Assembly: GCA_034722175.1 (NCBI GenBank)
Contig: JAYENR010000214.1
Coordinates: forward strand, 1 to 6,331
Reading direction: 5' to 3'
Length of the DNA stretch: 6,331 nt
Origin: Thiomicrorhabdus sp034722175
GTDB lineage: Bacteria > Pseudomonadota > Gammaproteobacteria > Thiomicrospirales > Thiomicrospiraceae
Both the position numbers and the translations under genes were made by a program. Positions within the stretch are counted from its first letter, which is position 1; each line of letters opens with the position of its first letter. Under the pieces are notes generated by a model. The model saw only the letters and a list, made by a program, of their open reading frames with translations. It was not told the DNA's origin and did no database searches. Positions 1-4,902 of the stretch are shown in pieces.

Positions 1-80
1 TTGGAAATCGAACGACTGGATTCATGACAGAGGTATTGCTTGGCAATCGCCAGTTTAAATTCTCGATTGTATTTGGACAT
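1..80 (-). CDS. IS3-family transposase OrfA, N-terminal fragment (continues beyond base 1)
   Basis: Starting at the ATG at 80-78, the minus strand encodes 26 complete codons reading MSKYNREFKLAIAKQYL, then CHESSRSIS, before the window ends. The pattern MSKY-x-x-EFK-x-x-x-x-x-x-YL is typical of the N-terminus of IS150-group OrfA, a helix-turn-helix protein that binds the element's terminal repeats. In IS3 elements OrfA is joined to the DDE catalytic domain of OrfB by -1 frameshifting; neither that domain nor the frameshift site is in view. The only SD-like sequence is a GGGGG at 92-88, seven bases before the ATG. It lies inside the 3' arm of the terminal hairpin. I cannot tell whether the element is intact. 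Confidence 0.78.
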   Translation of the reverse strand, partial: MSKYNREFKLAIAKQYLCHESSRSIS

Positions 81-81
81 G

Positions 82-118
82 AAAAAACCCCCAAGGTTGG
101 TGTCCAACATTTGGGGGT
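82..118 (-). terminator. Rho-independent terminator-like hairpin at the IS end
   Basis: Read on the minus strand, an outer 8-bp stem (ACCCCCAA at 118-111 with TTGGGGGT at 94-87) encloses a perfect 5-bp inner stem (GTTGG at 108-104 with CCAAC at 100-96) with a 3-base loop. The outer arm runs into six Ts at 87-82, and the transposase ATG follows one base later. This has the form of an intrinsic terminator and would stop transcripts coming from fccB. On the plus strand no T-run follows the hairpin, so it should act in one direction only. No better terminator is visible between the fccB stop and here, so it may serve as the end of the fcc operon. Confidence 0.7.
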
Positions 119-170
119 CACTTCATTAAGCAGGCTTTTTCATTCAAGCAACAATACTTGTTAAGCTAGA

Positions 171-1478
171 TTAGCTGTTCCAAATATCTGCTGCAATGCT
201 GGTATACCAACCACGTGCGTAGTTCGCTTCCATTTTACGGTGAGCTGCACTAGCACCTGTTGGGCTAACACCACCAGACCCTTTAACTTTCCCGATCTTA
301 CCATCTTGCATCTCATAGACTGCAACAACTGTGATACCGTAGTTATCACCAACAAGTGAATAACAAGTATTCGTATTTTTAGGACGAGGCATCGCAGTGT
401 TGTGTATTGAAGAAACAATACCAGCCGCACACATCTTAGCTTGTGAAGCTGCAGAGTGACCAGACTTAGGCATTTTACCAGCGATTGAAGCATCACCAAT
501 AACGTATATACCAGCGTGAATCTTAGATTCGAAGGTTTCTTGGTTGACAGGACACCAACCAGACTTATCTGTTAGGCCTGTATCAAATGCTAACTTCCCA
601 GCTTTCTGACTAGGGATGATGTTAAGAACATCTGCTTTAATGTCTTCAAAATCAGAGTAAACAGTCATAGTATCAGGATCAAGTTTTGTGACCTTACCAC
701 CGTCGATAGCTGGAATCCACTCAATCATATCACCATATAACGTTTCCCAACCTTCTTTGAACAAACCAAATTTAGAGAACTTGTTCTTACGGTCAAGACA
801 AACGATTCGAGCTTTAGGGTTGTTCTTTTTAAAGAATTCAGCCACCAAAGAAAGACGCTCGTATGGCCCAGGAGGACAACGGAATGGGTTACCTGGAGGA
901 ACCATTACAAATGTTCCTCCCTGCTTCATTTCACGAAGCTGCTTATATAGCAATTCTGTCTGTGGACCCGCTTGGTAAGCGTGAGGAATCTTCTTAGCAA
1001 CTTCTGCACTGTAACCAGGAATCTCTTCATACTTAAAGTCAATACCAGGAGACACGATCAAACGGTCGTAACCAAGAACCACACCACCAGCTAGCTCAAC
1101 TTCTTTAGAACCAGCAGCGATACCTGTTACTGTATCGTGAATAACTTTAACACCATGCTTGTTTGCAAGGGCTTTATAGTCATGAGTAATCTTTTCACCG
1201 TCAATCAAACCAGCTAAATACCAGTTAGACCCAGGGCAAGTCATGTATGTTTCTTTCTTCTCTACCAGAGTTACGTCGATATTTTTATCAAAACGCTTTA
1301 GGTACTTAGCAGCCGTTGCACCACCAAAACCACCACCGATAACCACCACACGTGGCTTACCAGTAGACGGGTTTGCAACAGCACGCGGTGCCGTTGCACA
1401 ACCTGTCAAAGAAGAGACTAAAGGAGTTGCAACGCCGGCAGCGGCCATTGCTTTAATAAGTGTTCTACGATTCATCAT
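171..1478 (-). CDS. fccB: Flavocytochrome c sulfide dehydrogenase, flavoprotein subunit
   Basis: This is the FAD subunit of the periplasmic enzyme that oxidises sulfide to sulfur or polysulfide and reduces a cytochrome c partner. The 435 residues match the family's length. The N-terminus has a twin-arginine motif (NRRTLIK, residues 3-9) and a hydrophobic stretch ending in a lipobox-like LTGC (24-27). The dinucleotide-binding glycine motif follows (VVVIGGGFGG, 44-53). Cys81 in YMTCPGSN matches the cysteine that binds FAD covalently in Allochromatium vinosum FccB. Cys201 (FRCPPGP) and Cys372 (NTCYS) match the redox disulfide pair. VIGDAS (326-331) is the second FAD motif, and the C-terminus (GWYTSIAADIW) is family-typical, so the nearby IS has not clipped the gene. 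The start is a double ATG (1478 or 1475); an SD, AAGGGAG at 1495-1489, supports it and overlaps the stop of the upstream cytochrome gene. Soluble SoxF-type naming is the main alternative. Confidence 0.94.
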   Translation of the reverse strand: MMNRRTLIKAMAAAGVATPLVSSLTGCATAPRAVANPSTGKPRVVVIGGGFGGATAAKYLKRFDKNIDVTLVEKKETYMTCPGSNWYLAGLIDGEKITHDYKALANKHGVKVIHDTVTGIAAGSKEVELAGGVVLGYDRLIVSPGIDFKYEEIPGYSAEVAKKIPHAYQAGPQTELLYKQLREMKQGGTFVMVPPGNPFRCPPGPYERLSLVAEFFKKNNPKARIVCLDRKNKFSKFGLFKEGWETLYGDMIEWIPAIDGGKVTKLDPDTMTVYSDFEDIKADVLNIIPSQKAGKLAFDTGLTDKSGWCPVNQETFESKIHAGIYVIGDASIAGKMPKSGHSAASQAKMCAAGIVSSIHNTAMPRPKNTNTCYSLVGDNYGITVVAVYEMQDGKIGKVKGSGGVSPTGASAAHRKMEANYARGWYTSIAADIWNS

Positions 1479-1493
1479 TTTATTATGTCTCCC

Positions 1494-1799
1494 TTATGGC
1501 TTCAAAGTACCGAAGTAGTTAGCAATGTCTTTGATTTCTTGGTCAGTATAACCTTTCATGTGACGCTTCATTACAGTCCCTTGACGAGTGCCATTTTTAT
1601 ACGCCAATAACTGAGTCTCCATAACAGACGCAGGGTAACCTGCTAGTGGAGGAATTGTCCCTCCCACATACTTACCTTCTGGACCGTGGCAAGCAAAACA
1701 AGTTGTTGCTGACATTTCAGCATTTGTGATTGTCGCAGAATAAGAAACAGCTGGAAGTACAACCATTCCTACTGCTAATAAAAGACCCTTTAGTTTCAT
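1494..1799 (-). CDS. fccA: Small monoheme cytochrome c, FccA-type subunit of flavocytochrome c
   Basis: This is a 101-residue class I cytochrome c that should accept electrons from FccB in the periplasm. Residues 1-21 form a Sec signal peptide (MKLK, then a hydrophobic core, then AVSYSA). The single heme site is CFACH (34-38). The distal part aligns with the FccA pattern M-x-R-x-x-K-G-Y-[ST]-x-x-E-I, which makes Met77 the likely sixth iron ligand; Met81 is a second possibility. The mature protein is about 80 residues with one heme. That resembles the small FccA of green sulfur bacteria more than the diheme subunit of A. vinosum. The start is supported by an SD, GAGGGAG at 1814-1808, eight bases before the ATG. 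The gene lies directly upstream of fccB with a 15-base gap, which is the main argument for the fccA name over a generic cytochrome c553. Confidence 0.87.
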   Translation of the reverse strand: MKLKGLLLAVGMVVLPAVSYSATITNAEMSATTCFACHGPEGKYVGGTIPPLAGYPASVMETQLLAYKNGTRQGTVMKRHMKGYTDQEIKDIANYFGTLKP

Positions 1800-1825
1800 A
1801 CTAGAAACTCCCTCTTTTTTGTTTT

Positions 1826-1848
1826 AGATACCTAAAAAATAGCTATCT
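1826..1848. repeat. Imperfect inverted repeat in the fccA leader, operator-like
   Basis: The arms AGATAcCTA (1826-1834) and TAGcTATCT (1840-1848) are complementary at eight of nine positions, around a five-A spacer. The dyad sits 12 bases upstream of the fccA SD and overlaps the start point predicted from the proximal promoter candidate. It could be a repressor site or a weak mRNA leader hairpin. I do not recognise a specific regulator's box. Confidence 0.4.
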
Positions 1849-1853
1849 TGACT

Positions 1854-1882
1854 TATATAAACTGTTCGAGGATGTATTCTAA
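1854..1882 (-). promoter_or_regulatory. Candidate proximal promoter of the fccAB operon
   Basis: On the minus strand TTAGAA (1882-1877) and TATATA (1859-1854) are separated by 17 bases. The -35 match is poor and the -10 match fair. Transcription would start near 1847, at the edge of an imperfect dyad at 1848-1826. In sequence this AT-rich such matches arise by chance, so the call is weak. Confidence 0.3.
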
Positions 1883-1992
1883 GGAAGCAGGTAGAAATTA
1901 CTAATCAAAAGAACTTGCTCTGCATAGAGTTTCTTTTTTTCAGAAAACACTAATATGTATGCTTTATAAGCAGTAACAGGCTAGTACTTAAC

Positions 1993-2022
1993 ACTATAAA
2001 GTTATATTTATAGGCATATCAA
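1993..2022 (-). promoter_or_regulatory. Candidate distal promoter of the fccAB operon
   Basis: On the minus strand TTGATA (2022-2017) and TATAGT (1998-1993) each match the vegetative consensus at five of six positions, with an 18-base spacer. A perfect inverted repeat, CTATAAA-N6-TTTATAG at 1994-2013, covers the spacer and most of the -10. This is the best consensus match between clpB and fccA, but the region is AT-rich and the resulting leader would be long. Confidence 0.4.
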
Positions 2023-2070
2023 TCAGTTATATGGTATCAATCTATTTTATAGGGTTTTATAGATGGGTAC

Positions 2071-2097
2071 AAAAAACCCTTTTTTAGATAAAAAGGG
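2071..2097 (-). terminator. Rho-independent terminator of clpB
   Basis: On the minus strand CCCTTTTT (2097-2090) pairs perfectly with AAAAAGGG (2084-2077) around a 5-base loop, followed by six Ts (2076-2071). It starts 30 bases past the clpB stop. A competing hairpin, AGGGTTTT (2051-2058) with AAAACCCT (2073-2080), is followed by Ts on the plus strand, so the site may also stop plus-strand transcripts, although no plus-strand gene is present. Confidence 0.85.
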
Positions 2098-2126
2098 CTG
2101 ACATGGGTATAAAAAAATTCAATACT

Positions 2127-4694
2127 CTATTTAAATATCAAAGCGTTATCTTCAGCATCTATACAAATAGTGGCATTACTTAAGAACTCGCCTTTGAGTA
2201 TTTTTTGAGCCAATGGGTTTTCTACTTTTTGTTGAATCGCACGCTTTAATGGTCGAGCACCATACACAGGATCAAACCCTGCTTCTCCTAATAAATCCAA
2301 TGCGTTATCACTGATCTCTAAATTCAGATCAGCATCCTGTAAACGTTTATGCAAATTCTGTAATTGAATCCCAGTAATCTGGCGGATCTGCTCACGACCT
2401 AACGGGTGGAAAACCACAATTTCGTCAATACGATTGACAAATTCTGGACGGAAGTGGCTACCCACCACCTCCATAACATCTGTTTTCATCTCATCGTAGC
2501 TAGCAACACCTGCTTTCTCCTGAATGATCTGAGAACCTAAGTTAGAAGTCATGACAATCACCGTATTTTTAAAGTCCACAGTACGACCTTGTCCATCCGT
2601 TAAACGTCCATCATCCAACACTTGCAATAAGATATTGAAAACATCAGGGTGTGCTTTCTCCACCTCATCCAACAAGATCACAGAATAAGGTTTACGACGC
2701 ACCGCCTCAGTTAAGTAACCACCTTGTTCATAGCCCACATAACCTGGAGGTGCCCCAATTAAACGTGCCACAGAGTGCTTTTCCATAAACTCTGACATAT
2801 CAATACGAACGATCGCATCTTGAGTATCAAATAAGAAATCTGCCAATGCTTTGGTTAATTCTGTTTTACCGACCCCTGTTGGCCCTAAAAATAGAAAGGA
2901 ACCATTTGGACGATTAGGGTCAGACAGGCCAGCTCGAGAACGACGAATCGCATCTGAAACCGCGCTCACTGCCTCAGCTTGCCCGACTACCTTTTTCTGG
3001 ATAACCTCTTCCATTTTTAACAGTTTTTCACGCTCACCTTCTAACATGCGTGAAACTGGGATACCTGTCCAACGAGCGACAACTTCAGCAATCTCTTCTT
3101 CAGTTACCTTGTTACGTAACAGATGTAACGCATCACCCTCTTCCGTCACTTCTGCCAGTTCAGCGTCTTTTATTTTAGTTTCCAACTCAGGAATCGTGCC
3201 GTATTGTAACTCAGACATTTTTGCCAAGTTACCTTCACGACGAGCCGCTTCCATCTCAATACGGGCTTGATCTAAGGCTTCTTTAAATTGCTGTGTACCT
3301 TGCAGTGCGGCTTTGTCTTTTTTCCAGATCTCATCAAAATCAGAGTACTCTTTTTCTAAACTTTTAATTTGATCTTTCAGGTCTTGTAGACGTTTTTTAG
3401 AAGCGGCATCTTTCTCTTTTTTCAACGCTTCACGTTCAATCTTTAACTGAATAAGACGACGATCCAACTTATCCATCTCTTCTGGCTTAGAGTCGATCTC
3501 CATACGAATACGTGAAGCCGCTTCATCGATCAAATCAATCGCTTTATCGGGTAACTGACGATCCGTAATATAACGTTGCGATAACTGCACTGCAGCAACA
3601 ATTGCCGGATCGGTAATATCAACCCCGTGGTGTACTTCGTAACGCTCTTTCAGACCACGTAGAATCGCCACAGTATCTTCTTCAGTCGGTTCATCCACTT
3701 GGACCTTCTGGAAACGGCGCTCTAAAGCCGCGTCTTTCTCGATATACTGACGATACTCATCTAGGGTGGTGGCACCCAAACAGTGTAACTCACCACGCGC
3801 TAGTGCTGGTTTCAGCATATTACCCGCATCCATCGCGCCGTCCGATTTACCCGCTCCAACCATGGTATGAATCTCATCAATAAACAGAATGATCTGACCT
3901 TCATTTTTAGCTAGATCACTCAATACCGCTTTCAGACGCTCTTCAAACTCACCACGGTATTTAGCACCTGCTAATAATGCGCCTAAATCAAGCGACAAGA
4001 CACGTTTATTACGTAAGCCTTCAGGCACTTCACCATTAATGATTCTCTGTGCTAAGCCTTCAACAATCGCCGTTTTACCAACACCGGGTTCACCAATTAA
4101 TACGGGGTTGTTTTTGGTACGACGTTGCAAAACTTGAATCGCACGACGAATTTCATCATCACGACCGATGACCGGATCCAACTTTCCTGATTCCGCTTGC
4201 TCGGTCAGATCAATGGTATATTTATCTAAGGCTTGTCTGGTCTCTTCTGCGTTTTGATCCATTACGTTTTCACCCCCGCGTACTTGTTGAATGGCTTGTT
4301 CAATACTATTTTTGTTTGCGCCTGCTTTTTTTAGCAAATCTGCAACCGCATCATTCGACTCCAATGCCGCTAAAAAGAACAGTTCACTGGCAATATAGGC
4401 ATCGCCCTTTTGCTGAGCGGCTTTATCCATCAGATTAATAATTTGAGCAGACTTTTGTGAAAGCTGCACATCACCCGCCGCCCCCGTTACCTTTGGCAAG
4501 GTCGTCAACTTCTGCTGAACATCTTGACGCAGTGCCGTCACATTGATTTGTGCCAACTGTAATAACTGTGCCTGCTCTTCAATAAGTGCTGACAGAATAT
4601 GTACCGGTTCAATAAACTGATTATCTTGCCCGACTGCAAGTGATTGTGCCTGTCCTAGAACAGATTGAAACTGGGTCGTAAACTTATCCATCAT
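2127..4694 (-). CDS. clpB: ClpB protein disaggregase (Hsp100 AAA+ chaperone)
   Basis: ClpB is a cytoplasmic hexameric ATPase that pulls polypeptides out of aggregates together with DnaK. The 855 residues compare with 857 in E. coli. In order: the N-terminal substrate domain (1-145); AAA+ domain 1 with Walker A GEPGVGKT (201-208), pore loop GAKYRGEF (243-250), Walker B LFIDEIH (270-276) and the arginine pair at 326-327; the coiled-coil M domain (about 405-525), rich in charged heptads; AAA+ domain 2 with Walker A GPTGVGKT (604-611), pore loop GYVGYEQGG (651-659), Walker B ILLDEVE (673-679) and sensor-2 GARPLKR (812-818). All catalytic motifs are intact. The start is a double ATG with a strong SD, GGAGGTAA at 4709-4702, seven bases away. 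It has its own promoter region and terminator. A possible second start at Met145 is listed separately. Confidence 0.98.
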   Translation of the reverse strand: MMDKFTTQFQSVLGQAQSLAVGQDNQFIEPVHILSALIEEQAQLLQLAQINVTALRQDVQQKLTTLPKVTGAAGDVQLSQKSAQIINLMDKAAQQKGDAYIASELFFLAALESNDAVADLLKKAGANKNSIEQAIQQVRGGENVMDQNAEETRQALDKYTIDLTEQAESGKLDPVIGRDDEIRRAIQVLQRRTKNNPVLIGEPGVGKTAIVEGLAQRIINGEVPEGLRNKRVLSLDLGALLAGAKYRGEFEERLKAVLSDLAKNEGQIILFIDEIHTMVGAGKSDGAMDAGNMLKPALARGELHCLGATTLDEYRQYIEKDAALERRFQKVQVDEPTEEDTVAILRGLKERYEVHHGVDITDPAIVAAVQLSQRYITDRQLPDKAIDLIDEAASRIRMEIDSKPEEMDKLDRRLIQLKIEREALKKEKDAASKKRLQDLKDQIKSLEKEYSDFDEIWKKDKAALQGTQQFKEALDQARIEMEAARREGNLAKMSELQYGTIPELETKIKDAELAEVTEEGDALHLLRNKVTEEEIAEVVARWTGIPVSRMLEGEREKLLKMEEVIQKKVVGQAEAVSAVSDAIRRSRAGLSDPNRPNGSFLFLGPTGVGKTELTKALADFLFDTQDAIVRIDMSEFMEKHSVARLIGAPPGYVGYEQGGYLTEAVRRKPYSVILLDEVEKAHPDVFNILLQVLDDGRLTDGQGRTVDFKNTVIVMTSNLGSQIIQEKAGVASYDEMKTDVMEVVGSHFRPEFVNRIDEIVVFHPLGREQIRQITGIQLQNLHKRLQDADLNLEISDNALDLLGEAGFDPVYGARPLKRAIQQKVENPLAQKILKGEFLSNATICIDAEDNALIFK
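4260..4277 (-). promoter_or_regulatory. Internal SD and ATG for a short ClpB isoform
   Basis: Inside clpB, GGGGGTGA (4277-4270) lies seven bases before the in-frame ATG of Met145 (4262-4260), the same spacing as at the main start. Translation from here would give a 711-residue ClpB lacking the N-terminal domain. E. coli clpB makes such a short form from a GTG at Val149; by my alignment that residue corresponds to Val144 here (codon GTA), directly before Met145. The site is seen in the sequence; its use is inferred. Confidence 0.6.
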
Positions 4695-4732
4695 GGTTGG
4701 ATTACCTCCATCTAAAATTCTTAACTACCTTA

Positions 4733-4760
4733 AATATAAGATTGAAATCCGTAGTTTCAA
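4733..4760 (-). promoter_or_regulatory. Candidate clpB promoter
   Basis: On the minus strand TTGAAA (4760-4755) and TATATT (4738-4733) are separated by 16 bases, each matching the vegetative consensus at five of six positions. Transcription would start about 32 bases before the ATG. The -35, read as CTTGAAA, also fits the heat-shock sigma-32 -35 element, but the -10 lacks the CCCAT core, so heat-shock sigma control is only a weak possibility. TTGAAA-N7-TTTCAA forms an inverted repeat (4742-4760) across the -35 and spacer. Confidence 0.5.
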
Positions 4761-4774
4761 GTAAGCACTCCATC

Positions 4775-4808
4775 ATAAATGGATAAAAAACCCATTTATA
4801 AATCCATT
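4775..4808. repeat. Overlapping inverted repeats upstream of the clpB promoter
   Basis: ATAAATGG (4775-4782) and CCATTTAT (4792-4799) form perfect 8-base arms around a 9-base spacer. AATGGAT (4778-4784) also pairs with ATCCATT (4802-4808), and ATTTATAAAT (4794-4803) is a palindrome. The cluster lies 15 to 48 bases upstream of the predicted -35 and downstream of the hemN terminator. It could be a regulator-binding region; no known box was recognised. Confidence 0.45.
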
Positions 4809-4847
4809 GCAACGATCCAACCAGGCCTGTTCAGTTTTTAAAAGTAC

Positions 4848-4872
4848 AAAAAAACCGGAACGAGTCCGGCTT
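4848..4872 (-). terminator. Rho-independent terminator of hemN
   Basis: On the minus strand CCGGA (4869-4865) pairs with TCCGG (4859-4855) around a 5-base loop, extended by one G-T and two A-T pairs at the base, followed by seven Ts (4854-4848). It begins about 30 bases after the hemN stop and separates hemN from clpB. Confidence 0.88.
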
Positions 4873-4902
4873 ATTTAGAGGGCATTAATAAGCAGTTAAC
4901 CG

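Larger units (their letters stand above)
1..125 (-). mobile_element. Left end of an IS3-family (IS150-like) insertion sequence, truncated by the window
   Basis: The minus strand carries the start of a transposase orfA. Just upstream of it is a terminal sequence beginning TGACCCCC at base 120, or TGAAGTGACCCCC if the end is at base 125. IS3-family ends usually start with TG, and IS150-group elements often have a CCCC run followed by TTGGACA, which is seen here at about 108-102. The outer boundary is uncertain by about 5 bases because the other end and any target duplication lie outside the window. The element starts about 46 bases past the fccB stop and lies in the same orientation. No cargo is visible. 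Confidence 0.72.
1800..2126. other. 327-base intergenic region between clpB and the fcc operon
   Basis: I see no convincing gene here on either strand. From the clpB side it holds the clpB terminator (2071-2097), partly inside a pair of near-identical 14-base direct repeats at 2063-2076 and 2103-2116. The rest is very AT-rich and carries two candidate promoters for the fcc genes. It also has several small inverted repeats: 1994-2013 (7-base arms), 1960-1972 (5-base arms), 1918-1929 (4-base arms) and 1826-1848 (9-base arms with one mismatch). If the upstream promoter is used, the cytochrome mRNA would have a leader of roughly 185 bases. No known riboswitch was recognised. Confidence 0.75.

Noticed and set aside
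150..162. Small hairpin AACAA-TAC-TTGTT after fccB as a terminator
   Set aside because: The stem is only five AT-rich pairs and no T-run follows on the minus strand.
161..499. Open frame of 112 codons overlapping the 3' part of fccB
   Set aside because: It is a shifted-frame shadow of fccB, with leucine/valine-rich low-complexity content and no SD or family resemblance.
2851..3270. Plus-strand open frame of 139 codons inside clpB
   Set aside because: It lies opposite the conserved clpB coding region, and its composition mirrors the antisense of ClpB codons with no start signal.
4761..4783. CIRCE-like element (HrcA operator) upstream of clpB
   Set aside because: TAAGCACTC at 4762-4770 matches one CIRCE half-site at eight of nine bases, but nine bases later the complementary half is absent, so there is no operator dyad.
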